DNA of 64,000 nucleotides from Thauera humireducens (GTDB taxonomy: Bacteria > Pseudomonadota > Gammaproteobacteria > Burkholderiales > Rhodocyclaceae): contig NZ_CP014646.1 of NCBI RefSeq assembly GCF_001051995.2, positions 3,100,001 through 3,164,000 on the forward strand, written 5' to 3'. Within the stretch, counting starts at the first letter, position 1; every line of letters begins with the position of its first letter. Position numbers and translations under genes: made by a program. Shown piece by piece: positions 53,357 to 62,493 of the stretch. Below the pieces are notes generated by a model that was not told the origin of the DNA, made no database searches, and saw nothing but the letters and a program-made list of their open reading frames with translations.

Positions 53357-55021
53357 ATGGATCAACGCCGCCTCATCCTCTTCCTGATTTTCTCCTTCTC
53401 GCTGGTGATGCTGTGGGAAGGCTGGATCAAGCACAACAACCCGCAGCCGGCGCCGCAGGCGACCGCAGCGGCTGGCGTCGCCGCGACCGCCAACGCCGAT
53501 GGTTCGGTGCCGACCCCGTCGGCCAGTCTGGGCGCGGGGCAGAGCGCCGTGCCGGGCGAGCAGGTGGCCACGGCCGCCGCGCCGCGCGTGGTGGTCGAGA
53601 CCGACCTGCTGCGCGCCGAAGTCTCCGCTCAGGGCGGTGACATCGTTCGCCTGGCGCTCAAGCAGCACAAGGCCAGCGGCGAAACCGAGGCCGACTTCGT
53701 GCTGCTCGACGATGGCACCACCCGTCACCAGTACGCGGCCCAGTCGGGCCTGATCGGCGAAGGGCTGCCGACGCACAAGACGGTGTTCGCATTGCCGGGC
53801 AGTGCGTTGTCGCTGAAGGATGGTGAGGACAGCGTGGTCCTGCGCCTGCAGGCGCCCGAGCAGAACGGCATGCAGGTCACCAAGGTGATGACGTTCAAGC
53901 GCGGCAGCTATCTGATCGACGTCGCGTACGAGATCCGCAACGGCAGTGACCAGCCGATCGCGCCGCACGCCTATTTCCAGCTCACCCGCGACGGCAATCC
54001 GGCCGAGCAGGTCGAGGCCTTCGGCGTCACGACCTTCACCGGCCCGGCCGTCTTCACCGATGCCGGCAAGTTCCAGAAGGTGCAGTTCGACGACATCACC
54101 GATGGCGACGCCAAGTTCGTGAAGACCGCCAGCGACGGCTGGGTGGCGATGGTGCAGCACTACTTCGTCAGTGCATGGCTGCCGGAGCAGGGCGTGCAGC
54201 GTGAGTATTTCGCCCGCGCGCTGGGCAACAATCTGTTCTCCGCTGGCCTGATCATGCCGGTTGCAGCGATCGCGCCGGGCACCGAGGCGACCGTCGGTAC
54301 CCGCCTGTACGCGGGGCCGCAGGAGCAGGACAAGCTCGAAGGCATCGCCCCGGGCCTCGATCTGGTGGTGGACTACGGCTGGCTCACGGTCATCGCCGCG
54401 CCGCTGTTCTGGGTGCTGTCCTGGCTTCACAGCCTGACCGGCAACTGGGGCTGGGCGATCATCCTGGTCACCGTGGCACTCAAGGCGATCTTCTTCCCGT
54501 TGTCGGCCGCGAGCTACAAGTCGATGGCCAAGATGCGCGTGCTCGGTCCGCGCCTGCAGCGCATGAAGGAGCTGTACGGCAACGACAAGGCCAAGATGCA
54601 GCAGGAGATGATGAATCTCTACCGCACCGAGAAGATCAATCCGCTCGGCGGCTGCCTGCCGATCCTGGTGCAGATCCCGGTGTTCATCGCGCTGTACTGG
54701 GTGTTGCTGGGCAGCGTCGAGATGCGCCATGCGCCCTGGCTGGGCTGGATCCAGGATCTGTCGGCCAAGGATCCGTACTTCATCCTGCCGGTCATCATGG
54801 GCGTGTCGATGCTGATCCAGATGAAGCTGAACCCGACGCCGCCGGATCCGATCCAGGCGAAGGTCATGATGGCGATGCCGATCATCTTCACCTTCATGTT
54901 CCTGTGGTTCCCGTCCGGCCTGGTGCTGTACTGGGTGGTCAACAACGTGCTGTCGATCGCCCAGCAGTGGCAGATCACGCGGATGATCGAAAGTGCAAAA
55001 CCCGGCAGCAAGGCCGCCTGA
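53357..55021 (+). CDS. yidC: Membrane protein insertase YidC
   Basis: 554 aa. Inserts proteins into the inner membrane with or without SecYEG. N-terminal anchor ([20 protein letters not shown], residues 4-23), a low-complexity Ala/Gly/Pro linker, the large periplasmic domain (about 65-335), and the conserved C-terminal helices with [43 protein letters not shown] and [15 protein letters not shown]. Overlaps mnmE by 29 bp. Confidence 0.98.
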   Translation: MDQRRLILFLIFSFSLVMLWEGWIKHNNPQPAPQATAAAGVAATANADGSVPTPSASLGAGQSAVPGEQVATAAAPRVVVETDLLRAEVSAQGGDIVRLALKQHKASGETEADFVLLDDGTTRHQYAAQSGLIGEGLPTHKTVFALPGSALSLKDGEDSVVLRLQAPEQNGMQVTKVMTFKRGSYLIDVAYEIRNGSDQPIAPHAYFQLTRDGNPAEQVEAFGVTTFTGPAVFTDAGKFQKVQFDDITDGDAKFVKTASDGWVAMVQHYFVSAWLPEQGVQREYFARALGNNLFSAGLIMPVAAIAPGTEATVGTRLYAGPQEQDKLEGIAPGLDLVVDYGWLTVIAAPLFWVLSWLHSLTGNWGWAIILVTVALKAIFFPLSAASYKSMAKMRVLGPRLQRMKELYGNDKAKMQQEMMNLYRTEKINPLGGCLPILVQIPVFIALYWVLLGSVEMRHAPWLGWIQDLSAKDPYFILPVIMGVSMLIQMKLNPTPPDPIQAKVMMAMPIIFTFMFLWFPSGLVLYWVVNNVLSIAQQWQITRMIESAKPGSKAA

Positions 55022-56351
55022 CACGATCGCGGCCATCGCGACGGCACCGGGCCGCGGCGGCATCGGTGTCGTCCGCGTCTCGGGTGCCCGCCTGCGTGAC
55101 TTCGCGACGGCGCTCTGCGGCCGCGAGCCGCAGCCACGGCGGGCCGTGTTCACCGCCTTCCGCGACGCCGCGGGCGTCGCGATCGACGAAGGCATCCTGC
55201 TGTACTTTCCCTCCCCAGCTTCCTTCACGGGCGAAGATGTGCTCGAACTGCAGGGCCATGGCGGCCCGGTGGTCATGCAGATGCTGCTCGAGCGCTGCCT
55301 GGAACTGGGCGCCCGCCTGGCCGAGCCGGGCGAGTTCACCCGCCGCGCCTTCCTGAATGGCAAGCTGGACCTGGCTCAGGCCGAGAGCGTGGCCGATCTC
55401 ATCGAGGCCTCGACCGCGGCAGCGGCGCGTTCAGCGGTCCGCTCCCTGTCGGGCCGATTCTCCGATGAGATCAGGCGCATCGTCGATGCGCTGATCGACC
55501 TGCGCATGCTGGTCGAGGCGACGCTGGACTTTCCGGAGGAAGAGATCGAGTTCCTCGAGCGCGCGCGGGCGATGCCGCGGCTCGACGAGATCCGTGAACA
55601 CCTCGTAGGCGTGCTCGATCGCGCGCGTCAGGGCGCGCTGCTGCGCAGCGGCCTGAACGTGGTGCTCGTCGGCGAACCCAACGTCGGCAAGTCCAGCCTG
55701 TTGAATCAGCTCGCCGGCGAAGACCGCGCGATCGTCACCGACATTGCCGGCACGACGCGCGACGCGCTGCGCGAGACGATTCAGATCGAGGGCATCCCGC
55801 TGCACATCATCGACACCGCCGGCCTGCGCGAGACCGCCGATACGGTGGAGCGCATCGGCATCGAGCGGACGTGGCGCGAGATCGAGCGTGCCGACGTGAT
55901 CCTGAGGCTGGTCGATGCAAGCGTGGTGGCCACGGATGCCGCGCTCGAGGCGATTGATGCCCGCCTGCCGCAAGCGGCCGAGCGCATCACCGTCGCCAAC
56001 AAGATCGACCTGTGCGGCCTCGTGCCGGGCCGTTCCGAGGAGGGCGGACAGGTTCGCCTGCAGGTGTCGGCAAGGAGCGGCGCCGGCATGGACCTGGTGC
56101 GCGCCGAACTGCTGCGCATCGCCGGCTGGCACGCGCATGGCGAGGATGTCATCCTCGCCCGCGAGCGGCACCTTCACGCCTTGCGCGTGGCGTTGGCGCA
56201 CGTGGATGCGGCTGCGACCCAGTCGGCGGCGCTCGAACTCTTTGCCGAGGAGCTGCGGCTGGCGCAGGAGAGTCTGGGCGAGATCACCGGCGAGTTTACG
56301 GCGGACGACCTGCTGGGGGTCATCTTCTCGCGGTTCTGCATCGGCAAGTGA
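54993..56351 (+). CDS. mnmE: tRNA-modification GTPase MnmE (TrmE)
   Basis: 452 aa. With MnmG it adds the carboxymethylaminomethyl group to the wobble uridine of some tRNAs. N-terminal folate-binding domain ([22 protein letters not shown]), helical domain, inserted G domain ([28 protein letters not shown]) and the C-terminal CIGK tail. Starts at a GTG inside the end of yidC, so it may be translationally coupled. The usual partners mnmG and rsmG do not follow in this window. Confidence 0.97.
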   Translation: MQNPAARPPDTIAAIATAPGRGGIGVVRVSGARLRDFATALCGREPQPRRAVFTAFRDAAGVAIDEGILLYFPSPASFTGEDVLELQGHGGPVVMQMLLERCLELGARLAEPGEFTRRAFLNGKLDLAQAESVADLIEASTAAAARSAVRSLSGRFSDEIRRIVDALIDLRMLVEATLDFPEEEIEFLERARAMPRLDEIREHLVGVLDRARQGALLRSGLNVVLVGEPNVGKSSLLNQLAGEDRAIVTDIAGTTRDALRETIQIEGIPLHIIDTAGLRETADTVERIGIERTWREIERADVILRLVDASVVATDAALEAIDARLPQAAERITVANKIDLCGLVPGRSEEGGQVRLQVSARSGAGMDLVRAELLRIAGWHAHGEDVILARERHLHALRVALAHVDAAATQSAALELFAEELRLAQESLGEITGEFTADDLLGVIFSRFCIGK

Positions 56352-56385
56352 GGCGGCACACCCGCGTCCGGTGTCTGACACATGA

Positions 56386-56414
56386 GACAAAGCCCGCTGC
56401 GTGCGGGCTTTGTC
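56386..56414. terminator. Terminator between mnmE and the sulfide dehydrogenase-type gene
   Basis: A perfect 12-bp stem (GACAAAGCCCGC / GCGGGCTTTGTC) with a 5-base loop, T-rich on the right (TTTGGC) and A-rich on the left, between convergent genes. Works for mnmE and probably for the opposite gene. Confidence 0.85.
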
Positions 56415-56441
56415 TTTGGCGCTTGCTGCGGCCGTCGGGGC

Positions 56442-57824
56442 TTACGAGAACATGTCCTCGTAGATCAGCCGCGCCCAGTTGAAGTCTTCCGGAATCGTGG
56501 CCGGCGAGCGTTCGTTGAAGTCCATCTGGGTCTGCTCGATGATGCCCTGGTCGTTTACCCTGTAGTCGAACTGGACCGAGATGCCTTCCTGCGGGTTGGT
56601 GTTCACCATCATGTAGCAGAGGTTGTCCGGTAGGATGTAGCTCGGTTCGCGCCCGGCTTCGCGCTCGGCGATGTAGCGTGCGACGATGCGTGCATGACGG
56701 TTGGCGACGTGCCCGGCCTTCGGGTAGAAGGCGAATTGCGGCGACACGAAACCGACTGCGTCGCCGATGACATAGACATCCTTGTCGTTGCGGTCGTGCA
56801 GGAAGAGTGGATCGACGTCGGCCCAGCCGCCGGGACGCCCGGCGCCGGGCTGTGGCACGACACCCGCTTTCCAGGCCAGATCGCCGGCCTGGTGCGGAGC
56901 CATCAGGATGGCGTGGTCGAAGCGGAAGTCGCCGGCCTCGGTCCTGATCTCCTTCTTGAACGGGTCGACTTCTTCGATGCGCGCATTCGGCACGTAGGTG
57001 ATGATGTCCTTATAGAGCTCTTCGAACGCTGCGCGGAAGCCCGGACCGATGGGACGCACGCCGTCCTTATGATCGAGGATGATGATGCGCCCCGGGATCT
57101 TCTTCTGCTTGAACATCGAGGCGATGAGGCAGGCGCGTTCGTAGGGGCTGGGCGGGCAGCGCTGCGGAGGGGGCGGCAGGGTCATGACCAGGTCGCCGCC
57201 CTTGAAGGCGTGCAGTGCGTTCTTCAGATGGAAGTGCTCTGCATTGGGAATGTAGGCGGCGGGAAAGCGAGCACGTGTCGCTTCGGCCATGCGCCGATCG
57301 TTGGCGAACCAGGCTTCGTAGTTGTAGCGGATGCCCGGCGCGATAATGAGGTAGTCGTAGGCGATGCTGCCCGCAGCGGTGACGACGGCCTTGCGATCGC
57401 GCTCGATCTCCAGGATCTCGGTCTGGATGAAGCGGTAGCCGTACTTCTCGGCGACGGCGAGATAATCGTGGGTGAGGAACTGGGTGTCTACGGCATCGAC
57501 CAGCCACTTGTTGCTCATCGGGCAGGAGAAGAAGACCGGGTTGCGTTCGAGCAGCACCACCTCAAGATGAGGGGCGTACTGGCGGAGATACTTGGCCGCA
57601 GTGACGCCACCCCAGCCGCCGCCGCAGATGACGACGCGCGGGTTCTTGCCGCGTGGGGCCAGGGTGTCGGTCGATCGTCCGATCAGGAAGGGCAGGGCGC
57701 GCGCGGTGTCGGGCGATGGCGAGGCGCCCATGGCGAGCGTGGGGGCTGCGGCCGCGGCTGCGGCCGCGATACCGCCGGCGGCGGCGAGAAATCGCCGGCG
57801 CGGGTGCGAGGTTTGTTGGGTCAT
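56442..57824 (-). CDS. Flavocytochrome c sulfide dehydrogenase-type flavoprotein (FccB-like)
   Basis: 460 aa. N-terminal Tat signal (RRRFLAAAGG) predicts export of the folded flavoprotein. The FAD domain (RVVICGGGWGGVTAAKYLRQ) and NAD-type fold fit sulfide:acceptor oxidoreductases. Three cysteines match those used by FccB: C101 (SCPMSN, where FAD is linked covalently), C223 (CPPSPYER) and C403 (CYMMVN), the last two forming the redox disulfide. It should oxidise sulfide in the periplasm. No heme subunit gene (fccA) is adjacent, so its electron acceptor is unknown. Confidence 0.87.
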   Translation of the reverse strand: MTQQTSHPRRRFLAAAGGIAAAAAAAAPTLAMGASPSPDTARALPFLIGRSTDTLAPRGKNPRVVICGGGWGGVTAAKYLRQYAPHLEVVLLERNPVFFSCPMSNKWLVDAVDTQFLTHDYLAVAEKYGYRFIQTEILEIERDRKAVVTAAGSIAYDYLIIAPGIRYNYEAWFANDRRMAEATRARFPAAYIPNAEHFHLKNALHAFKGGDLVMTLPPPPQRCPPSPYERACLIASMFKQKKIPGRIIILDHKDGVRPIGPGFRAAFEELYKDIITYVPNARIEEVDPFKKEIRTEAGDFRFDHAILMAPHQAGDLAWKAGVVPQPGAGRPGGWADVDPLFLHDRNDKDVYVIGDAVGFVSPQFAFYPKAGHVANRHARIVARYIAEREAGREPSYILPDNLCYMMVNTNPQEGISVQFDYRVNDQGIIEQTQMDFNERSPATIPEDFNWARLIYEDMFS

Positions 57825-58134
57825 GATGGCTCCCGTTTCGTCAGCCGCCCCGGTGCGGGATGCCGCCGGGGCTTAATAGGCAGGCGCGTACGCCTGCAGG
57901 CAAGTGTCCGCCGGAGGCGGCACGACGGACCGCCGATGTAAGGATCGGCATGGTGGGTCCGGCCCGGGCTGGCATCGCGCCGGCTCAGTGCGGAACGGAT
58001 GATGCCGTAAGTGAGCGCTCGCGACGAGGCGTGACGTTGGGTAGGCCGGCTGGCACAATGCCGGGGCGCAACGGGTGGGCTCGCGTTTGCGCAGCGTGCG
58101 GGCTCCCGGCGGACAGTGGCTGTAATCTATCTCG
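57825..58134. other. Intergenic region between divergent genes
   Basis: 310 bp between the FccB-like start and the methyltransferase start. A TAATCT -10-like hexamer at about 58122-58127 lies just before the tam start. A TGGCACAATGCCGGGG sequence near 58051 resembles only half of a sigma-54 promoter and was not called. No gene was recognised. Confidence 0.5.
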
Positions 58135-58914
58135 ATGGAGTCGAAAGTGAGTTGGGAGCCCGAGCGCTACCTGAAGTATGGCAGTCTGCGCTTGCGCCCT
58201 GCGCTGGACCTGCTCATGCGGGTCAGGCACGACAGTCCCAGGCGTGTGGTCGACCTGGGGTGTGGTCCGGGGACCGTCACGACCGTGTTGGCCGAGCGAT
58301 GGCCAGATGCCGAGATCATCGGTGTGGATTCGTCCGCCGAGATGTTGGCGCGTGCGGCTGCGGCGTATCCGCGCCTGATGTGGGTCGATGCGGATATCGC
58401 GCACTGGCGGACGGATGTGCCGGCTGATGTGATCTTCTCCAATGCGGCGCTCCATTGGCTGGACGACCACGAGGGCTTGTTTGCGCGCCTCGCGGCAAAT
58501 CTGGCTCCAGCCGGGGCGCTTGCGGTTCAGATGCCGGCCAACTTCGATGCGCCGTCGCATCGCAGCATTCGCGCACTTGCTGACGGGGCGAAATGGTCGT
58601 CGTGCCTTGCCGGCGCGCGTATGGGGTCGGTGATGACTGCGGAGCGCTACTGGACGCTGATGTCGTCACTGTTTCACAGCGTTGAGTTGTGGGAGACGAT
58701 TTACTGGCAGCGACTGCAGGGCGAGAACGCGGTTCTCGAATGGTTGCAGGGTACGACACTGGTGCCGTATCTCGCGCGCCTGGATGAGGGGCAGCGCGCG
58801 GAGTTTCTGGCAGAACTTGGCGTCGAGCTGTTGCGCGCCTATCCGGTTCGAGCGGAGGGCGACGTGCTCTTTCCGTTCAAGCGTCTCTTCATGATCGGCG
58901 CGGGGGTGCGCTGA
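58135..58914 (+). CDS. tam: Trans-aconitate 2-methyltransferase (Tam-like)
   Basis: 259 aa. SAM-dependent methyltransferase that detoxifies trans-aconitate, an inhibitor of aconitase. Recognised from WEPERYLKYGSLRLRPALDLL at the start, SAM motif VVDLGCGPGTVTTVL (about 38-52), and the ALHWLDDHEGLFARLA segment, the order seen in Tam. The stop codon (58912-58914) ends immediately before the first parS site. Confidence 0.9.
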   Translation: MESKVSWEPERYLKYGSLRLRPALDLLMRVRHDSPRRVVDLGCGPGTVTTVLAERWPDAEIIGVDSSAEMLARAAAAYPRLMWVDADIAHWRTDVPADVIFSNAALHWLDDHEGLFARLAANLAPAGALAVQMPANFDAPSHRSIRALADGAKWSSCLAGARMGSVMTAERYWTLMSSLFHSVELWETIYWQRLQGENAVLEWLQGTTLVPYLARLDEGQRAEFLAELGVELLRAYPVRAEGDVLFPFKRLFMIGAGVR

Positions 58915-58930
58915 TGTTTCACGTGAAACA
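58915..58930. promoter_or_regulatory. parS site (ParB-binding), perfect 16-mer
   Basis: TGTTTCACGTGAAACA, identical to the conserved chromosomal parS consensus and fully palindromic. It begins right after the tam stop and ends six bases before the next gene's start, where a ribosome-binding site would be expected. Confidence 0.95.
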
Positions 58931-58936
58931 ATTCTG

Positions 58937-59707
58937 ATGGAAGTCGAGTTTCTCGTTCTGGCGCTCGGGGTCGCTGCGCTGTTTGCTGGTTTCGTGGACG
59001 CGATCGTCGGTGGCGGCGGCTTGATCCAGTTGCCGGCCCTTTTTACCGCCTATCCGGGCGTCGCGCCGGCTACGCTGTTCGGAACGAACAAGCTTGCCAG
59101 CGTCATCGGTACGACCAGCGCCGCGATCCAGTACAGCCGTCGGGTGGCCATCCCCTGGGCTGTCGCTGCCCCGGGGGCAGTCGCGGCCCTTGTCGGTTCG
59201 TGGTTTGGGGCGAAGGCCGTTGCCTTTCTCGATCCGGCACTCCTGCGACCGCTCATCCTGATGTTGATGGTTATGGTCGCCGTCTATACCTTCGTGCGCA
59301 AGGATCTCGGTTCGATCTCGACGGAGCCGATCCATGGGGCGCGCTCGGTAACCCTGGCAGTATCGATTGGTGGAGTGGTTGGCTTCTATGATGGCTTCTT
59401 TGGGCCAGGTACCGGCAGCTTCCTGATCTTCCTCTTCATCCGTTTCCTTGGCATGGATTTCCTGCGGGCCTCCGTCACCGCCAAGATTCTGAATGTGGCG
59501 ACGAACGTTGCCGCAATCGCGTACTTTGCCGGGAATGTCGAGTTGATGTGGCAGCTTGCGGCGTTGATGGCGGTGTGCAATCTGACGGGGTCGGTTGTTG
59601 GATCGCGGATGGCAATGCGGCATGGAACCGGGTTCGTGCGCAAGATGTTCCTTGCCGTGGTCAGCGTTTTGATTGCAAGACTGGCGTACGACACCTTTCT
59701 CCGCTGA
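58937..59707 (+). CDS. TauE/SafE-family (TSUP) permease
   Basis: 256 aa, about eight membrane helices, TSUP family (FVDAIVGGGGLIQLPALFTAYPG at 19-41 and GFFGPGTGSFLIFLFIRFLG near 154-173 are the two repeated GGG/GPG motifs). It is close to YfcA-type members. Substrate unknown. It is unusual for its position: one parS ends six bases before the ATG and another begins nine bases after the stop, and no ribosome-binding site is visible. Confidence 0.9.
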   Translation: MEVEFLVLALGVAALFAGFVDAIVGGGGLIQLPALFTAYPGVAPATLFGTNKLASVIGTTSAAIQYSRRVAIPWAVAAPGAVAALVGSWFGAKAVAFLDPALLRPLILMLMVMVAVYTFVRKDLGSISTEPIHGARSVTLAVSIGGVVGFYDGFFGPGTGSFLIFLFIRFLGMDFLRASVTAKILNVATNVAAIAYFAGNVELMWQLAALMAVCNLTGSVVGSRMAMRHGTGFVRKMFLAVVSVLIARLAYDTFLR

Positions 59708-59716
59708 TCCGGGCGG

Positions 59717-59732
59717 TGTTTCACGTGAAACA
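59717..59732. promoter_or_regulatory. parS site (ParB-binding), perfect 16-mer
   Basis: Second exact TGTTTCACGTGAAACA, 802 bp from the first, nine bases after the TSUP stop. Two sites close together near the origin are typical of a chromosomal parABS centromere. Confidence 0.95.
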
Positions 59733-59773
59733 TACTGCCAAGTATGTTTGCCTGAATGCTCTCATTCTCGCCG

Positions 59774-59782
59774 TGGTAAAAT
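59774..59782 (+). promoter_or_regulatory. Extended -10 promoter element
   Basis: TGGTAAAAT: the extended TG motif one base before a TAAAAT hexamer. Transcription would begin near 59789 and could cover the weak frame at 59874 and speE. No good -35 was seen. Confidence 0.5.
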
Positions 59783-59873
59783 CGCTCGTCCGATTCGTCG
59801 TCCCCGTCCGCTCGGGGCATGAACGGACTTTGCCTCATCGCAGCGCTGTGCCGCGGCAGCGTCCAAGGCATTG

Positions 59874-60200
59874 ATGCGCGAATGGGGGCCTCAGCAGACA
59901 CCCTTCGCGCCGAAGAGTGTCGCGAAGGCGGACTGGCGTTTTGGGGCGGGCTTCTTTCGTTTCATGCCGAGCACGGTGTGCCGGCCGGCGTCAGCGGGGC
60001 GGTCGTGCGCGTGGAGTCCTACTCGCCTTTGCCGGCAAGCGCCGATGTGGTGCGCGATAGGAATGTCTGCAACCATTCGCGAGGCAATAAGGATCGTGTG
60101 CGTACTGGGTGCTCCCGTGTTATCGATGCTTTTCAGCCCGATGAGCGCGTCGAGCATCGGCGTATGCGTGGGCGCCTGCCCGTCGAGGCCTGAGCGATGA
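59874..60200 (+). CDS. Weak open frame overlapping speE start, doubtful gene
   Basis: 108 codons, opening MREWGPQQTPFAPKSVAK, ending with an ATGA overlap with speE, the geometry of coupled genes. The first about 40 codons have GC-rich third positions like real genes here, but the rest is Cys-, Trp- and Ser-rich with one hydrophobic segment (IRIVCVLGAPVLSMLF) and no family resemblance. Could be a small membrane protein, a decayed gene or chance. Confidence 0.25.
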   Translation: MREWGPQQTPFAPKSVAKADWRFGAGFFRFMPSTVCRPASAGRSCAWSPTRLCRQAPMWCAIGMSATIREAIRIVCVLGAPVLSMLFSPMSASSIGVCVGACPSRPER

Positions 60201-61081
60201 AGGGGCGTCTGCTTCCGGCTCAGGAGGGTGTTCTTGCCGAACAGCTTAGCGCCGACGTGGGTTTCTTCTGCCGTGCGGGGCGTCTGCTCGAGAAGGGGCG
60301 TTCCGAGTGGCAGGATTACGAGGTGTGGGATACGCCCGCCTTCGGCCGCCTGTTCCGTCTCGATGGCTGCTTCATGACCTCGGAGCGTGACGAGTTCTTC
60401 TACCATGAGAACCTGATCCATGTGCCGGGCATGGCTCACGCCGGGTTACGCAAGGCCCTGATCGTGGGTGGAGGCGATGGCGGTTCGGCGGAGGAGTTGC
60501 TGAAGTATCCGGGCATCGAGCGCATCGTGATCGCGGAGCTCGACGAGAAGGTGGTGGAGATCTCCCGCCGATATCTTGATGCCGTGCACCATGGATCGCT
60601 CGATGATCCGAGGGTCGATATTCGAATTGGCGATGGCATGCAGTACTTGATGTCCGACGGGCCGGCTGCCGGGGAGCGCTATGAGCTGATCGTGCTCGAT
60701 CTGACCGATCCGGTGGGGCCCGCCGAGGCCCTGTACTCGGAAGACTTCTTCCGTGCAAGCAACGCCTTGCTGGCCGACGACGGCGCATTGAGCTTGCACA
60801 TCGGGCCGCCGATCTTCCAGCCCGAGCGTGTACGCGAACTCGTCCAGCGCCTGCGACGGGTGTTCCGGTTTGTCAGGCCGTATTTCCTTTATGTCCCGCT
60901 TTACGGAAGCCTTTGGGGGCTGGCGACCGCTTCCAATCAACTTGATCCCTGCGCACTGGGAGCCGACGAGATCGAGCGGAGGCTTGCCGAGCGCCGGATT
61001 GCGCGCCTTCAACATTACAATGGCGCTGTTCATTGCGCACAGTTTGCCCTTCCCAACCATCTGCGCGCGTTGCTGGCCTGA
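60197..61081 (+). CDS. speE: Spermidine synthase-like aminopropyltransferase
   Basis: 294 aa. Transfers an aminopropyl group from decarboxylated SAM to putrescine. The fold is shown by FYHENLIHVPGMAH (about 68-81), the dcSAM-binding GGGDGGSAEE (91-100), AELDEKVVEISRRYL, IRIGDGMQYL and the catalytic-loop LDLTDPVGPAEALYS. Start at ATG 60197. The speD gene that would supply dcSAM is not in the window. rsmB follows about 40 bp later. Confidence 0.9.
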   Translation: MKGRLLPAQEGVLAEQLSADVGFFCRAGRLLEKGRSEWQDYEVWDTPAFGRLFRLDGCFMTSERDEFFYHENLIHVPGMAHAGLRKALIVGGGDGGSAEELLKYPGIERIVIAELDEKVVEISRRYLDAVHHGSLDDPRVDIRIGDGMQYLMSDGPAAGERYELIVLDLTDPVGPAEALYSEDFFRASNALLADDGALSLHIGPPIFQPERVRELVQRLRRVFRFVRPYFLYVPLYGSLWGLATASNQLDPCALGADEIERRLAERRIARLQHYNGAVHCAQFALPNHLRALLA

Positions 61082-61119
61082 AGCGGCCGGCGACGCGTGT
61101 CGCCCGAATCAGGTCCCTC

Positions 61120-62493
61120 GTGAATTCGTCTTCCGCTGCGCCTCGTCGCGCTCATGTCCGCCCGCGCTCGCACGCGGCGCCGGTTCGCACATCGCGGTCT
61201 GCTCCGCCCCCGGCTCTGCCGGTCGACAGCCTTGGCTATGCCATGCTGCGGGCTGCCGAACTGGTTGCTGGCGTGATCGAGGGCGGCAATCTCACCGACG
61301 CCTTCGAGCGCATGCTCGAAGCCCATCGGGATTGGCCCGAATCCACGCGCGGGGCTGTGCGCGATCTCGCCTGGACGACGCTGCGCGACTTCGGTCGCGG
61401 CGATGCCGTGCTCGACCGCCTGCTGCACAGCCCGCCACCGACCCTGGTCCAGGCCCTGTTGCTGGTGGCCGTTCAGCGCCTGAGCCAGCGTCCTGCGCAG
61501 GCCCACACGGCGGTCGACCAGGCGGTGCAGGCAGTGGCGACGGCGATGCCCGGCCTGAAAGGCATGGTCAATGGGGTGCTGCGCAACGCGCTGCGGCAGC
61601 AGTCCGAATGGGCAGGATGGATTGGCGCGAGCCGGGTGTCGGCGCACGCGTATCCAGCCTGGTGGATCGAACGGATCCGGGCGTCCCTGCCCGAGCAGTG
61701 GGAGGCCGTGCTCGCGGTGGGTAATCAGCGTCCGCCGATGGCGTTAAGGGTGAATCTGCGTCGCTGCACGCTCGAGGCCGCGCGTGCCGAACTCGCCGCG
61801 GCGGGAATCGAGGCAAAGCGCCTGGGCGATGCCACCCTGTTGCTGGCGCAGCCAGTGGCCGTGGCGCGCCTGCCGGGTTATGCCGAGGGCAGGGTGTCGG
61901 TGCAGGACGCAGGCGCCCAGCAGGCCGCTCGACTGCTGGCCCCACGGGACGGCGAACGCGTGCTCGACGCCTGCGCTGCGCCGGGCGGCAAGACGGCGCA
62001 CCTGCTGGAGTCCGCCGACGTCGAGCTGCTCGCCCTCGAACTGGAGCCGCAGCGCGCTCAGCGTATCGGCGCCAATCTGGAGCGCCTCGGCTTGCGCGCC
62101 GAGATCCGTGTGGCCGATTGCTGCGACCTGCGCAGCTGGTGGGACGGGCGGCCATTCGATCGCATCCTCGCCGACGTGCCGTGCTCGGCATCCGGTGTCG
62201 TGCGCCGTCATCCGGACATCAAGTGGTTGCGTCGCGACGAGGACATCGCGGGCTTCGCGAAGCAGCAGCGGCGCATCGTCGATGCGCTTTGGCAGACGCT
62301 GGCGCCGGGTGGCACAATGCTTTACGTGACCTGCTCTGTGTTCGAGCAGGAGAATGCGGCGCAGATCGCACGCTTCCTCGATCGCCATGCCGATGCCGAA
62401 TGCGTGCCCATCCATGCTGCCTCCGACTGCCAGTTGCTGCCCGACGCCGAACATGACGGCTTCTACTTTGCCCGGCTCCGCAAGCAGGCGTGA
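61120..62493 (+). CDS. rsmB: 16S rRNA m5C967 methyltransferase RsmB
   Basis: 457 aa from the GTG at 61120; the frame opens 29 codons earlier inside speE, and the N-terminal about 40 residues are low-complexity, so the start is uncertain. An N-terminal NusB-like domain (AWTTLRDFGRGDAVLDRLL, QALLLVAVQRL) is followed by the SAM methyltransferase (VLDACAAPGGKTAHLLE) with both cysteines of the m5C mechanism in DVPCSASGVVRRHPDIKW and VTCSVFEQEN. Overlaps the next gene by 41 bp. Confidence 0.95.
   Translation: MNSSSAAPRRAHVRPRSHAAPVRTSRSAPPPALPVDSLGYAMLRAAELVAGVIEGGNLTDAFERMLEAHRDWPESTRGAVRDLAWTTLRDFGRGDAVLDRLLHSPPPTLVQALLLVAVQRLSQRPAQAHTAVDQAVQAVATAMPGLKGMVNGVLRNALRQQSEWAGWIGASRVSAHAYPAWWIERIRASLPEQWEAVLAVGNQRPPMALRVNLRRCTLEAARAELAAAGIEAKRLGDATLLLAQPVAVARLPGYAEGRVSVQDAGAQQAARLLAPRDGERVLDACAAPGGKTAHLLESADVELLALELEPQRAQRIGANLERLGLRAEIRVADCCDLRSWWDGRPFDRILADVPCSASGVVRRHPDIKWLRRDEDIAGFAKQQRRIVDALWQTLAPGGTMLYVTCSVFEQENAAQIARFLDRHADAECVPIHAASDCQLLPDAEHDGFYFARLRKQA

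Larger units (their letters stand above)
59708..60196. other. Region between the TSUP permease and speE, with second parS and a promoter
   Basis: 489 bp with parS at 59717-59732 and an extended -10 promoter (59774-59782). Beyond that no confident gene; one weak frame (59874-60200) is listed separately. The part after about 59980 has lower coding character in all frames, so this may be an untranslated leader of speE or a decayed gene. Confidence 0.5.

Noticed and set aside
58051..58066. Sigma-54-like sequence TGGCACAATGCCGGGG
   Set aside because: The -24 half fits but the -12 half lacks the TTGC element.
59891..60439. 182-codon minus-strand frame across the speE start
   Set aside because: Overlaps the well supported speE gene in antisense and has no recognisable motif.
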